A stretch of DNA of 64,000 nt from Adiantum capillus-veneris. Its lineage: Eukaryota > Streptophyta > Polypodiopsida > Polypodiales > Pteridaceae. The stretch covers positions 4,706,997 through 4,770,996 of the forward strand of contig CM043964.1 of assembly GCA_014529385.2 (NCBI GenBank). The letters run 5' to 3'. Positions 1-12,199 of this stretch are shown piece after piece. Both the position numbers and the translations under genes were made by a program. The notes below the pieces were generated by a model. The model did not search any database and was not told the DNA's origin. It worked only from the letters and a program-made list of their open reading frames with translations. The stretch's first letter is position 1, and each line of letters starts with the position of its first letter.

Positions 1-2
1 GT

Positions 3-923
3 CATGGGATAAAGCACCAATATACATTGCCTTATACACCCCAACAAAATGATGTTGATGAGAGGAAAAACAAGTCACTTATGGAAATGGTACGATGTAT
101 GGTTAGAAGTCAAGCTTTGCTGCATTCGTTTTTGCTTGAGGCCATCATGTGTGCCGCTTATGTACTAAACAGTTGTCCTACAAAAGCATTGCAGTGTATG
201 ACTCCATCTGAAGCATGGCATGATAGAAAGCCTTCTATTGAGCACATGCGTGTTTTTGTCTATTTGGCATATGCTTTGGTGTCACAAACACATCACAAAA
301 AATTGGATGATAAGTCTATCAAATGTATTTTTGATGGTTATAGTACTAAAAGAAAATATTACAGGTTGTATCATCTGCAAACAAAGTGTTTCTTGGTCTC
401 ACATGATGTTGTGTTTGTAGAAGATTCTGTCCAATCCTTGCTATCATGTACTAGAGACGGTAATGTAACCTCACAGGACAATTATGACACTTTGCTGCCT
501 CTTTTCAGTGGTGGAAGTTTAAATGTAGATTCCAATGAGGCAAATGTACAGCATATGGGGGTTTCTAAAAATATTATAGATCAGCCTATTACTGATGTAG
601 ATGTACATGATGTACTTGATGTGGAAACCGCTAAGAATGAGCAGGCTAGAGGTATGCCTAAATGGCTGGTGCATACTTTACGTGACAATAAACTAGATGC
701 ATTTTTTTCTAGCCGTACTCGAACAAGTTCTTGCCATGCATCTTTTGCATTAGATTGTTATGGTTTTGCTCTGTCTAGCTTAAAAATGTTGAGGAACCTC
801 TATCTTTTGATGAAGCACATAATTCAAAAAATTGGATGGATGCCAGGCAATCTGAATATGATGCACTTATCTTTTGAGAGATTGGGGGGCTTAAAATTTA
901 CTTTCATGCTTACCTTTTGGTAG
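3..923 (+). pseudogene. Ty1/copia pol fragment (integrase C-terminal half to start of RT)
   Basis: The reading frame is open from base 3 and begins HGIKHQYTLPYTPQQN, followed by ERKNKSLMEM. This is the end of the copia integrase catalytic core, where the final catalytic Glu lies in the ERKN motif. It continues through the post-core segment with a GYSTKRKYYRL-like stretch and an acidic linker. Around 720-790 it reaches the linker before reverse transcriptase, then shifts frame: EEPLSFDEAHNSKNWMDA, the typical copia RT entry, is readable in another frame at about 785-850. Gag, protease and most of integrase lie outside the window, and RT proper is missing. It is a truncated, frameshifted relic. 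The family assignment is strong; the lineage within copia is not determined. Confidence 0.9.
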
Positions 924-1327
924 TTGCTAATGTTCAAAGGTCTAAGGCTAAATTTTTTTAAATTAAACAAAAAATGAAAGGGTGCATTGGAGAAGTGACT
1001 GCTCGTGAGGGAAAAGAGGGGTGAGGGATTCCATTGGCAAGGGCCAACTGCTAGTGAAGCAACTTGGGAGCATTTTTGAGAGTTTAATTGAGAGCATACA
1101 CTGTGTATTGTGTGTGTGTGTGTATGTGCGTGTGTTCTTCATTGAGCCGAGAGAGAGGCCTTGGTTCTCTGTTTTAAATCAAGAAAGAGAGAGAGTATTT
1201 TCCTGTTGCAAATCGAGTCAGAGGGAGAGTCGAGCCTCAGCTATATCTAACACGGGCATGGGAGATGGGATCAAAGGCTCCCATCACTTTTGGGCCCCGA
1301 CATTAAGCGCATGCCGTAAATCTTGTC
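924..1327. other. Non-coding, GT/GA-rich, possible LTR-like DNA
   Basis: There is no credible gene. The stretch has a GT run at 1103-1133 and GA-rich sequence at 1148-1225, similar in texture to the R-U5 part of plant LTRs. It lies upstream of a primer-binding-site match at 1586, so it may be the remains of an LTR, but no second copy is present in the window to confirm this. Confidence 0.3.
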
Positions 1328-1399
1328 GCAAAAGTAAACTCGGGTATTTTTGTAAACTCGGATATCCGAGTTTACAAAAATACCCGAGTTTACTTTTGC
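1328..1399. repeat. 72-bp perfect palindrome
   Basis: Bases 1328-1399 are a perfect inverted repeat centred between 1363 and 1364, checked base by base. Each arm contains GTAAACTCGGGTA and then TGTAAACTCGG. The same word recurs as a 24-bp palindrome at 1544-1567 and again, singly, at about 1575-1584. Such DNA extrudes as a cruciform or folds as an RNA hairpin. It may be a foldback element or the expanded end of an LTR. Confidence 0.9.
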
Positions 1400-1466
1400 A
1401 AGCTCCGATACTTTTGCACGTCAAAACTCGATGGAAATGTGTACATTCCACAGTGACGTGCACGGG

Positions 1467-1518
1467 CGTGGTGAATAGGCCACATGGCCCTCAAACCCTA
1501 GGTTGTGGGTTCAATCCC
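1467..1518 (+). ncRNA. tRNA-like Pol III A and B boxes (possible SINE head)
   Basis: TGGTGAATAGG at 1469-1479 fits an internal A box, and GGTTCAATCCC at 1508-1518 fits a B box. The spacing of about 29 bases is normal for a tRNA-derived promoter. The flanks do not fold into a full tRNA that I can recognise, so a tRNA-derived SINE head is more likely than a tRNA gene. The element's ends are not visible. Confidence 0.4.
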
Positions 1519-1543
1519 GTGGGGCGGGGGGAGGAGGGGCGAA

Positions 1544-1567
1544 GTAAACTCGGGTACCCGAGTTTAC
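1544..1567. repeat. 24-bp perfect palindrome sharing the 1328-1399 motif
   Basis: GTAAACTCGGGT followed by its exact complement. It repeats the outer arm word of the 72-bp palindrome about 180 bases upstream and lies just before the primer-binding-site-like sequence. Confidence 0.85.
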
Positions 1568-1585
1568 ATTTTTTCCGAGTTTACA

Positions 1586-1598
1586 TGGTATCAGAGCC
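1586..1598 (+). promoter_or_regulatory. Retrotransposon primer-binding site, initiator-tRNA-Met type
   Basis: TGGTATCAGAGCC follows directly after TTACA. This matches the plant LTR-retrotransposon primer site complementary to initiator methionine tRNA. It marks the 3' end of an LTR at about 1585. The downstream sequence holds no gag that I can read, so the element is truncated or solo-LTR-like. Confidence 0.7.
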
Positions 1599-2221
1599 AT
1601 CTTTCCAAGGCATGCCAGGTTCGGTGTGGAAGACATCTAAGGCGATCCTCGATGTCCGGTGATGTGGTGCGTAACACAGGGCCTTTTGGCCTTTCAAGGT
1701 GAAGTTTTGACCAAGGAAAGGGTCGGTGACTGTGACGAAGCTTTGCGACACAGCACTCATCGCAACATAGAATCAAAGATAAGTCATGTTTTTTTTTTTT
1801 TTGTTCGTTCTAAAAGTTCTTTTTTGTCGGTGACCGTGGCGGAGCTTCGCGACAAAACAAAGGCAGTTGGACGTTAATCTGTCATGCGTTTAGATACTCG
1901 TAATAGCTAGCTGGTGGTAGACCTGTTGCAAAGGTTGACGGGGCTTACAAGTAGCAATCCAAGAACCATAGAGAAGCAAGCAGGTGCATACAATTGCGTA
2001 GTTTATGAAGGAGAAGCAAGAGATCAGAAGCGATAGCAAAGCCATAGCGTATAAAAGCGTTTATGAAGGGGAAGCAGCAGAGAGATATATAGCACAAGAA
2101 TTGGTAGGCGATGTACAACAATCTGCCATGGCTCCGTGAATTCGACGTGTGAGTGGCAGCGCACTAATTCTCTTACTGATATAATTAGCACCGTAGGCCT
2201 GGGAAAACGGGCTATAATTTG
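1599..2221. other. Non-coding leader-like sequence
   Basis: No gene is seen. The words GGTGACTGTGACGAAGCTT and GGTGACCGTGGCGGAGCTT (1713 and 1829) are diverged repeats of one another. This is plausibly the decayed leader of the LTR element whose primer site is at 1586. Confidence 0.3.
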
Positions 2222-2425
2222 ATTGAACAATGAAAACCGAAAGCAGTATATAGCGAAGCTCCAAAAAAAAAAGTTAAAAAATTTTAAAAATTTTACGTGC
2301 CAGTGCGAAATAAAGCAGACTGAACAATGAAACCCGAAAGCAGTATATAGCGAAACTCCAAAAAAACGTTAACAATTTTTAAAAAAAACATTTACGTGCC
2401 AGTGCGAAATAAAGCAGACAGCAGT
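2222..2425. repeat. Tandem duplication, about 99-bp unit, two copies
   Basis: The block beginning TGAACAATGAAAACCGAAAG and ending GTGCGAAATAAAGCAGAC is present twice, head to tail, with small differences in the A-rich middle. No coding potential is apparent. Confidence 0.8.
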
Positions 2426-3240
2426 CTGGTTCAGGAGTCCTCAGTACATTAACTCTTCTCTTGTGTAACTATTTGTGAAGAGTAATCTGCAGGTACACAC
2501 AGGCGGCTGCATCACGATGGACGATGCCCTGAGCATGGCAGGAGAATATGAGGGCATGAACCCCGTGAAGTCTCCCCTCTTGCGCTACCAAGTAGTGACA
2601 TGAATATCGACTCCGTTGAGTAATAACCAAACAGCGACCATCCTGCTCTTGACATGAATAGCGGCTTCATCCAGTTACCAAACAGCGCTGAGCATCGGGC
2701 GTTAACAGCATGCAAATACACAGTTAATATTTTGGGGTGACAAATAGTTTCTTGATCATCTTTGAGTTGCATGTCTACCGACATAAAAGGTACTCTTGCA
2801 TCTACTTAGCTGCTGTAAATTTTGCAAAGAATCTTCCTTGGGTATCAATGTTGTGGCAAGGTCTATTGCATGGCATCAAACTATGATAAGGTTTAAGAGC
2901 ACAAAAGCATGTGGCTTCATGTTGGTATTCATCCATGCCTATCACAACATGAAGCTGGTATTCATCCATCCTATCACAACCGACTATTACACGTTTTGTT
3001 TTGTTTTTAATGATCATATATGGCGTAGTCATGGCGTGCCTGCTTGTCACCCCCTGCAGACCACCATAAAACATTTTCAAAAATACATTTGTTTTCATTA
3101 GTAATAGTACTGATTATTTTGTTGACGTAGGATGAAGTTACATGATGCGTCTTCATCCATGGTTTAAGAGATTACAAGATTTACCAAGCCATTATCTATT
3201 GACTAGTCATTCTCTTGAGATTTTGCAGATTTTGCACAAA
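2426..3240. other. Non-coding, no feature recognised
   Basis: Only short open frames are present, none with a recognisable domain. A short internal repeat, TGGTATTCATCCATCC-like, occurs at 2925-2970. Confidence 0.3.
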
Positions 3241-3842
3241 ACTAGCGTCTCTGATGCCATGGTACGTAAAGCCATGATGATTGCTATTTCAAAGTTTTTT
3301 CTGAGCGTCTCTAATATCATGGTGAATACTGTGATTCCAAGGTACGCAAAACCATGATGATGATTATTACTATTTCAATATTTTATTTATTGAAAGCGTC
3401 TCTGATGCCATGGTATCCAAAGCCATGATGATTATCTCATTTCAAAGTGTTTGTGAGCATCTCTAATGCCATGGTGAGAATCATGATGCCATGGTACGTG
3501 AAGCCATGATGAGGAAAATTGTTCCGCAATTTGTTGAAAGCGTCACTAATGCCATGGCGAGAACCATGATGCCATGGAACATGAAGCCATGATGAGGAAA
3601 ATTGTTGCGCAATTTGTTGAAAGCGTCACTAATGCCATGGCGAGAACCATGATGCCATGGAACGTGAAGCCATGATGATGATTATTGTTCCACAATTTTA
3701 TTCTTGTTTTGAAAAGCGTCTCTAATGCCATGGTGAGAACCATGATGCCATGGTACGTGAAGCCATGATGATGGTTACTGTTCCATAATTTTTCTTAGAT
3801 TTGTTGAACATGATGTCATGGTACATGATCTCATCATGTTTA
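3241..3842. repeat. Degenerate minisatellite rich in GCCATGG / CCATGATG
   Basis: About seven diverged copies of a block of about 80-90 bp. Each has a GCGTCTCTAATGCCATGG-like start, one or two CCATGATG words and an A/T-rich tail. Copies at 3536-3690 are the most alike. Short open frames across it, on either strand, are repeat translations and not genes. Confidence 0.8.
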
Positions 3843-4620
3843 TTTAAGTCAACATTGTTTATATGTGTGCACATGTGATTACTTTGACATTATATTTTGT
3901 GTCAACATTGTTTATATGTGCATACATGTGATTGCATCAGCATTACGTTTGTTTATTTGTCGTCTCCAGAGCGGCGTCGCGAACCGTCGCTAAGGAAAAT
4001 GTGGAGTGATGATTTCTAACCTTCACATTTTGATATGTTTCTTGAGTTGATGTTGTTTACAGAATTTAAATCACATCAAGTAGTATGTACGGGGGCTCAA
4101 GGATATTGAAGGTACTCTACCAAAGAATTTGCAGTAGCTCAATCTTCTATATCTTGGATTATAAGAAGACCCTTGAAAGGGCACATTGTAAAATAGGAGT
4201 GATGTAGCTCCTTTGAACATTGTAAATGTACATTTAAGATATTATAATATAACGATGGGTATATATAGAGCTGTGGGTTTTTCCCTTGAGCCCCCAAGGG
4301 TTTTTTCATCCACAGGTAGGGACCTTCATTTGAGTCGGGGTGTTGAGCTATATATAGTGTCTCTATATATAGCACCCTGGTCCCCTCTATATAAACTCAT
4401 CTCGTGTAGTCATTGGACACTTTTTGGGGATTGCATATGATGGCGTCGTCTCTCTCTCTCTCCTCTCGTCTACCTACGCTCTCTCCCTTGGATTCAACAT
4501 ACATTGTCCATGGAGGCCCGGGATCTACGGTCCTCAATCATCCCACCGTAGATCCCATCTCCTCCCATGCCCGTGTGAGATATAGGCCAGCAGAGTCGAG
4601 GGCTTGTCCCCACTGAGAAA
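3843..4620. other. Non-coding; LTR-like promoter texture near 4260-4420
   Basis: No gene is seen. CTCTATATAAACTCATCTC at about 4384-4402 looks like a TATA box, preceded by GGGTTTTT and CAAGGGTTTTTTC words common in plant LTRs. No partner LTR was found, so the label is tentative. Confidence 0.3.
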
Positions 4621-4676
<56 letters not shown>

Positions 4677-5420
4677 TTTTGTCCCTGTGGCCTGCAGGTC
4701 ATGCTGTAAACGAGGAACCAGAGAGAGAGGGCTTGGCCGTGCAACAAATGAGGAGAAAGAGAATGACTCTCTGTGTGTTTTCGAGAGCCGAGGAGAGAGA
4801 ATGAGGGGCTGCCAAGAGCCGAGGAGAGAGAGAGGGGGCTTGGACCTACAACAAATGAGGAGAAAGAGAATGACTCACTGTGTGTTGTCGAGAGCCGAGG
4901 GGCTGCCAAGAGCCGAGGAGAGAGAGAGAGAATGACTCTATGTGTGACATGCCATAACCAAGAGAGAGATTGGGAGAGAGAAGGCTCACCAACATTCGAG
5001 GAGAGAAAGAGGGAGCCCTTGTGGGCTGCAAGAAATGGAGCAGGGAGGGAAAGGGGAGAGCCTTTGTGCTCTGCCAAAATCAAAGATAGAGAGAAACAAT
5101 ATCGCCAGTGATAATTTCTTTTGCCTCAAAATAAACCAACTAATTTCATTAAACCTCTCTAAGGGAGGATCCCCATTTGAAAAAGAAAGAGAGAGATGGA
5201 GTCTCTCCGTGGGGGCTAGAAAGAGAGAAAAAGAGAGATTAGAAGAGAGAAAGAGCGTTTTGCCCCGAGCACAAATGAGCATGAGAGAGAGAAATTCTCT
5301 TTCAGTGCCGAGTCCAAGAAGAAGAGAGAGAAATTGAGAGAGTGAATTAAAGCGGAAAGTGAGAGTGAGAGAGATAGCGAGGTTGCATTCAAACTGAAGG
5401 GGAGAGAGTGGCTCACCGTT
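4621..5420. repeat. GA-rich purine block with (GA)n and derived minisatellite
   Basis: A pure GA run at about 4624-4672 is followed by roughly 750 bases of purine-rich repeats built on AGAGCCGAGGAGAGAGAGA and AATGACTCTCTGTGTG words. Open frames run through on both strands because the repeat lacks stops; none is a gene. Confidence 0.85.
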
Positions 5421-7301
5421 AAACGGTGAGAGGTACTCTCCTACTTGTGCTTAATTTTTCCTGCTAATTTTGGGTACCACCGCGAAGGCAGACACCAAAG
5501 TTGGGACTACCGCCAAACCTCGGAAGCCATGGTGCAACGACGATATCAAAGTGAAGATTTTCTGTCTCTAGCTATCTACATGCCTCACGCACTTTCGCTT
5601 TCATATAGCCACTCGTAGCAAACTTCCGTTAAAGTTTATAATATATCAAAACTAGTCTTGCTTGGTGGGCCTTGCTATATAACATCTATAGATTATCCTA
5701 GTAGCGTTGTTGATGTAGTCATGCACATGCGGTTCATCTATAATACATGCACCCAAGTTACAATTGATCTCATCTATGGCTGGTTTTCTTTCACGAGTAA
5801 TGGTCAGGAGCTAAAGAAATTCAAGGTTTGTTGCATGTCTTAAATAGCATTACATCTTGTACAATGTTGCATGTAGCTAGTGGACCGAGCTTGTGATATG
5901 GCATGTGTTACAAAGCTCTTGTGCATGACTACGAACTGGGGGTAGTTGGGCAAGATCATCGAGCAAGAGGACACATTTGTTGTTGAAGGGATCTGCCAAT
6001 GTAGTGCTTGTTACGTTCACATTGTCTTTCGATAAGGTCAAAATTCGTTTGGGTTAACATGGATAGCTTGTATATAATTTTAATATCTGCCTCTTTTACG
6101 TCCAAATATCGCTCATCGGTCTCATGAATAGAGAGGGGATATTGTTGATTCGTGGTTTGTATCTTGAACTGATAATAGATTATAGATTCAATGTTGCTAA
6201 GTCTTGTTGCTGCCGCTATGATGGCAAAGCGCCCAACAATAATACAGAAGCGAGGGCAATAAGACTGTCTTTCATTTTTATGTTGACCTCGTAAATCACT
6301 ATATATGTGAGGTATGTTGTTGTGCAGAAGGGACATATTTCTAGATAGTGAGCAAAGATATCACATTGCATGCTCCAAACTTTATACAATGCAGTAATTT
6401 CATACCATGACCTAGCATATGGACGATAAGCTAGTTTCAAGTTTACTGCAGTTTGCTCCCTAGCTTATTAATGATTGGATTGTAATCTCTAGGTCTTGAG
6501 AACTTCAAATGATACCTAGTACGGGAGAAACAAGGATGTATATAATATGGAATCAATTATTTAGACCTAGTATGGTATCAGTTATTTAGAGCTTAAGTAA
6601 TAATGCACAAGGTGAATTCATTATTGTGATACACCACATGCATTCACTACTTGTGTATTCACTATTGTAATACATCACATGCATTGGCTAGCAACCGTAT
6701 GCAAATAATAGCGTGTGTAACTAACATGTGTAGATTTCGACATCGAGTGTATAGTTCTAAAAACGAGATCCAAATAAATCGAAGCAAAGGAAGTAATGCG
6801 AAAAATTCTAAAACAAGAAAACAGATAAAGCATGAATGAAATGCAACAATAAATGAGGTGCTTTAATGACCTGCAATGTTGTACTGATGCTTTTTGATTT
6901 TTCAATCAACAGGCCGATATTTCAGTCAAGCTACAAAAAGAAATGTGAATAGTTAAACATATCATCATGCAATGAAATGTCACAAACTAAAAGTGCAAAG
7001 TATATAGCGCACGTCATACAGAGGTGCCATACAAAAGTATGGTGGAGAGCTGGCACTCTGGTCTCTCCAAAAAAATTATAAGAAACGTAAGCCGTGCCTC
7101 GCCCCACAGCGTTTATGTGTTGTGCCAAGAAAATGCATGCGCATGGGAAATTGGATGCAAATAACGGACCTTACAGTGTTGTCAAGTTGGAGTTGTGCTG
7201 GTGTAATTGGAACGTGTAGTGTTGTCAATATATGTCCTCCCTCCAATACACAAAACACGCAGATGTAACTTTATGTTTTGTGTTATCTGATTAGTATTAC
7301 C

Positions 7302-7304
<3 letters not shown>
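5421..7304. other. No feature recognised (about 1.9 kb)
   Basis: AT-rich DNA with only short, unrecognisable open frames on both strands. I see no domain, tRNA or transposon terminus. Confidence 0.3.

Positions 7305-7352
<48 letters not shown>
7305..7352. repeat. (TG)n microsatellite
   Basis: Twenty-four uninterrupted TG units. The open frame that starts inside it is a repeat artefact at its N-terminus. Confidence 0.97.
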
Positions 7353-7354
<2 letters not shown>

Positions 7355-10043
7355 GTAAGCTACTTCAAGCATCAATCATGCCTTCTTGTCTCCTTGCTAG
7401 CTAACCCGAGTTATGTATTCTGTTTTCTAACTGCACATGATAATGGGCATCTTGAGGTCAGCATCCCCATAGCGGAGGGCAATATATTCAGTCCGCTCGT
7501 CAATAATCCAAACACCCATCTGGTGAACTACTATCATGTGATGCTCATGGGCATTAGTATGGGTGACATTCCACTCGATATCATTCACAATGCCTTTCCC
7601 TTGACATTGAGCTATTTGCCACTAATCCCCTCACACTCTCTGCTAAAAGTGCAAGTAGCTAACCATCGTAAACTTGAGGATAACCATCATAAGCTTCGCT
7701 GTGATCCATCCTGCTAAGCTTTTTTGCCCTCATGTCCACTTCGACTAACTACTCTTTCCATTTCTTCAGCCTCTGCCATCTACATTGCCAACAACTTGAT
7801 AGCATCAACAAGAAAATGTGTTGAACAGGTCTACGAAGGCAATGATCGACTCCAGATTAGGCCAATTGATCATCGATTGAAATTTGATATCTTCTGTTTC
7901 AATATCACTAGAACAAACCTCTGCCATGGACTGATTGCAAGAAATATTTGATCTTTGAGAGTGCTCATCACATCGGCAAGCATCCAAAGTACCCTCCATC
8001 TTGATGATTTGTGAAATATAACAAGGTTTGAAAGGTCTCCAGTACTCCTTTCTGGTTCTTCCGAGCTTGCTCTTGCACGGACAAACATCGCGGAAAAGAG
8101 TTGGTGTGAATCTTGAGAATTAGGCATGTGGAATTGCTGGAATATATCATTTCCATGAACATTGAGGGATGGTCAAGGGCATAGGGTTGTTGAATCTGCA
8201 TGAGCTATAGTTGGAGCAGCATAATTCTGGCCACAACTAGTTGCACCTATAGAAATGAGCTGAGTATGGTAGTTGAAGTTGGGACATATTGTTCAGCTGG
8301 CCACTAGGTCTTGTTGCACACAAAGCTACTACGATTGCTGCACGGGGAAAGGTGCAGATAGGCTTATAGTTAGGTTTTCTGGCTTCACTGCAAAAGAAGG
8401 CCGATTCCACCAAGTGAATAAAATAAAAAAAGCACTTTGCATTGCTCAATTGCTCTCAGAAGCAGTTCAATCTGGAGTTCAAAGGTTCCAAGCAGCTTCG
8501 AGCTTTGTCTGCAGGTTTGTCTCTGTACACTCTTTGAGAGAGAGAGAGAGAGAGTCGACATACTAGCTTTTCACATACTAGAGTCTTTTTTATTTAGAGC
8601 TTTTCATGGTAGCAATGATTTTTTTTATAAAAAAAATTTAATGCCACGTGGTGGTTTTCGCATTCAGATACTAGAAAAAAAGGGCTTTGGCTCACCAAGT
8701 AAATATTGAAGCTTTGTAAAATTCAACCCTCAAGGGTTGTGAGGATCCCTCTGAGCCTCACCATCAAGTCTCAACTTTTGACGCAGCGGCTTTGAGCTAA
8801 GTTTTCTCTCTCTTGCTCCTTTCTGATATAAAAACTAAGCGAATCATTTGTAAAAGCGACTTGTGCTCATATATCATAATACAAACGCATATTTGTGCAT
8901 ATTCTCATTTTGCCGATTTGTAAGCATTCGCTACATCATTTTGTTATCACTCATCACCATATTTGTGCTCGTCCCGTGTTTGTCGTTTGCAAGTGTTTGT
9001 CTATACTCCAGACACTCTAGCACTACTTGGCAGTAGACATTCAGCACACTATATTTCTCTTTAGGTTCCCTCCATCTTTCTCATTGAGATTTGGGGGTTC
9101 ATATTGCACTTATCATACTATCTTTGTTGGGTATCTAGAGGGTCTTTGGGTCTTTGTCCTCTTTGCCTTGCTCATCCAGATATTTACAAGACACATGCCC
9201 TTGTCTAAGCAAAATAAAAAAATAATTTCTCAACAATCAACTTTTCGTGCATCGACATCGATTGCCACCACTGCCTTGGTTGGACAATTTTGGATAACAT
9301 AATCACTTTCGGAGTAATTCTTGCATCAAGAATTAACATGTGAAAACCTCTATTGATCAATCAGAGTCGTTGTGTTATGATTGTGGCCTTGCCCTCTTGG
9401 TACTATGGCTTGACTTAGTGCCCTTGGCATCAAGATTTATCTCACCGTCTGCTTCTCGACGGCTTGAAGTGAAAAAACACGGCCCGTAATTCACCATCCT
9501 TGAATGCCCTTTCCTTTTTTCAATTTGCATGATTGCTCAAGAAACCATGCATTAAGTTGAGGTGAGTAGAAGGCTCCCTGTATCATTTTTCACAACCTTT
9601 GATCCGTGAATGGCTGAAATTGGTGCATGTAAAACCAGGCATGTCGAAATTGGGAAGTGTTAAGAGATGTCATGTAGAGCCGACGACCGTTTGCCGCAAA
9701 GACACAACTTGCCAACTATTTGCGTTGCCAAAAGTTGACACCAGTGTAACTGTGCCATACGTTAATCAGTTGTTGATGGCTTTATTTTTGAAATAAATTT
9801 GTTGTGAGCGATGGCGAACAAAGTGCGTTAAAGGGGGGAGAGAGATCACCACGTTGCTCAGCTTTAGACATTGGAGAAACGAGAAGTCTTGATCTCTTCA
9901 GTGCGCATCTGTTAAGCCCAAAATTGGCAAAATTTGTGCAGGTTTTCCTCTACTAGACTTGCATGGAAAAGCTGCCACGACCGGCACACCTTGCTCAACC
10001 CTAGGGGCCATGCCCATGCCGTGTACCCCTCCATAGAAACTTT
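7353..10043. other. No gene recognised (about 2.7 kb)
   Basis: Several open frames of 60-135 codons exist on both strands around 7400-8450, none with a domain I know. The density of minus-strand frames at 7800-8200 hints at a decayed ORF, but I cannot name it. A short GA run lies near 8537-8556. Confidence 0.3.
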
Positions 10044-10070
10044 GAGAGAGAGAGAGAGAGAGAGAGAGAG
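10044..10070. repeat. (GA)n microsatellite
   Basis: A GA run of about 27 bases. Confidence 0.9.
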
Positions 10071-10121
10071 CATGCATCCATGCAAAACTCATCAAGGGTT
10101 TCCCCCTCCCCCTTCCCCTGA

Positions 10122-10283
10122 GCTCTAATACCATTATAACGACCCAGGAAGTGCCGAGCGAGTTCTCCACCCTACCTATATAGGCCCTTCGCTAGTTATT
10201 TTTAGAACTCCATGTTCACACTCGGTAGCCGACCCCTTGGCCTAGGTCCATGACCCCCTTGGGTTTGCCCTTGGCCTGACACA
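10122..10283 (-). mobile_element. LTR end plus primer-binding site relic
   Basis: On the minus strand TGGTATTAGAGC (10133-10122) resembles the initiator-Met-tRNA primer site of plant LTR elements. It follows a stretch of about 150 bp (10283-10134) that begins TGTCAGGCC and holds a CCTATATAGG TATA-like word, the expected layout of a short LTR. Coding sequence downstream on the minus strand is not recognisable. Confidence 0.45.
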
Positions 10284-10449
10284 CCAACTTCTTTATGTGG
10301 GAGTTTATGTTGGCTTAATGGTCAGATCATATGGATTTAGCTATTTGCCTTATCAGCAAAACCTGAATGATAGGACACATTTACTTTGGCCTTAAACAAG
10401 GGGCTATCCATCTTCTTCTTAAAAGATTGTTTCCTAGAAATTGTTTGAT

Positions 10450-10575
10450 GGAAGGCCCAAAACAATGATGGGAATTACATACAAGATCTTGGCTAAGGTT
10501 GCTGCTATTAGATTGGAACCATTGCTAAGAAAGTACATCTATATTTCTCAGTTGATAGCAGGGATAAAGCAAGTG
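10450..10575 (+). pseudogene. LINE reverse-transcriptase relic
   Basis: One frame reads ITYKILAKVAAIRLEPLL then RKYIYISQ. This corresponds to the conserved YKILAK..A.RL.P.L......SQ block at the start of L1-type reverse transcriptase. It runs into stops after about 40 codons and no other RT motif follows clearly. It is a short, old fragment. Confidence 0.6.
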
Positions 10576-12195
10576 TGAAGATCCTGTGTAGACAGGTGGT
10601 AGCATTTGTGTATGTCAATTATGGTTTTTTAGGCTAGATGGGCTCCAAAATAGGCCAGAGGGGATGGCAAGTGAAAAGGTTTAAAGGGCTAGTTTTTTGC
10701 TATAGAATGTAGTGCTTGAAGAGATCTACAAGCTGGTTAGAAGACTCATCAAGCAGAGCTACAGGGTGAAAGATATTGAAGCTTCAATTTGGAGTGCAAT
10801 GCAGATCCTAGACGAACATGACAAGTGACTACATGTGGTTGAAATTGGTTTGAAGTGATAGATGTGAAGAGCTCGTGTTATGGATCGTGTTGGTCTTTAT
10901 AGATCGATAATTGGTCTCCTTACAAAGCTTTGTTGAAGTTTGTCGGGGATCAATTCTAAGCCAATTTGATTGCTTTGGAGAACATGCCATATGAAATGTT
11001 TCAAGATCAACCAGGTGTGCAGAGGTATTGTACAATGTATGGAGCTAGAAGAAAGAAACAAAATGTTAAATGGAGCTATGAATGTGAAGTTATTGCACGA
11101 TGAAGTTGGCGACGTTTGCCAGTCAAGCAGTTTCAGATGACTTTTTACTATTTTTTTAGCCTCGGTTGGCGAGTCTGATAGGGTTCGAATGCGATAGGGC
11201 TTGTGTGGTTTGAGGCTGAAAATGTAGTCTTTAAGGAGAATTTGACGGCTCCGAAGCTGGAGCTCTAAGCAATGGATAGCAGAAGGTAAAAGTGATTAAA
11301 AACAAAGTTATTTTTTGAGATTTTTACGAGGTTGTGGAGGTTTTTTGAGTGTTTCTGGGGATGCCATGTGGCGGTGCTCGTAAACCAACATGCGAGTGCA
11401 AATACATGAACTCCATGGTATTTATAATGGAGATGAACTCTCCATTACAACAATGAGGTGTAGAGAGAGACCCTTGAGGTCCTTGGATATGGCATGAGCT
11501 TGGGGTGGCGCTCCTTTCACTGCTACGGCGGTCCTTTGCTATTGTTGTCACCTATTGACGGTCTAGCGTTGTGTGGTGCCGGATGTTGTTGATCGACAGT
11601 GTTAGAAGCGTTGGAGTGCAATGATGATGTGCCACAACCATTGCGGGTGTTCCTGCACACTCTCAAAGGAGCCAAAATGTTGGTTGACGAGAGGGGGTTC
11701 CCCTTAGGCCTTTTCATGGTGCCGTGACAACCAGGGGGGCCTCCCATGGGTATTGAGCAGATAGGGCACCCGAGAATGGCAAAGAGGGGCTTTACATGCA
11801 GCGTATGCGAGAGAAAAAGTGGAAAGTGACCGATGTGAGTGGGTGCATGCAATTGATGCCAAATATGGAGTGCTAAGTGGATGCAATGTATGGAAGATGC
11901 TAAAAGGGGTTAAAGTGGATTGGACGAGAAAGAAAATCTCAATTTGTTTTCTTTTTCTTGAAGTTTCGACCCCCTATAAAAGGGAGTTCTCAGCATATGT
12001 GAAGGAAAATTTTTTTGCAACATTTTTTTGCCGTTGTGATGATTGTGCAGGGAAGCCATCGGAGGTTGTTGATCTGAATGAAAGCTATGCGGAGCCAGGA
12101 GGGCTGTTGGTTTTGTGTTTGAAATCACCAAGGTGTGTGCCGGCTTGGAGAGTGTTGTGTATAGTGTTATTTTGAGCATATTGAAGCCATCATTG
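10576..12195. other. No gene recognised
   Basis: Short frames only. A TATA-like word, GGTATTTATAATGG, sits near 11417. This DNA is one flank of the gypsy-1 insertion; it resumes at 20930. Confidence 0.3.
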
Positions 12196-12199
12196 CCGT

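Noticed and set aside
1021-1662. 213-codon ORF on plus
   Set aside because: It runs across the palindromes, tRNA-like boxes and LTR-like DNA; composition and context do not support a protein.
4604-5337. Several long overlapping ORFs on both strands
   Set aside because: They are translations of GA-rich repeats (SLSLS or RERERE runs) with no domain, start context or splice support.
7310-7717. 135-codon ORF starting in the TG microsatellite
   Set aside because: The N-terminus is a CVCVCV artefact and the remainder matches nothing recognisable.
9027-9302. 91-codon plus ORF with hydrophobic segments
   Set aside because: No start context, homology or neighbouring support; the length is expected by chance in this sequence.
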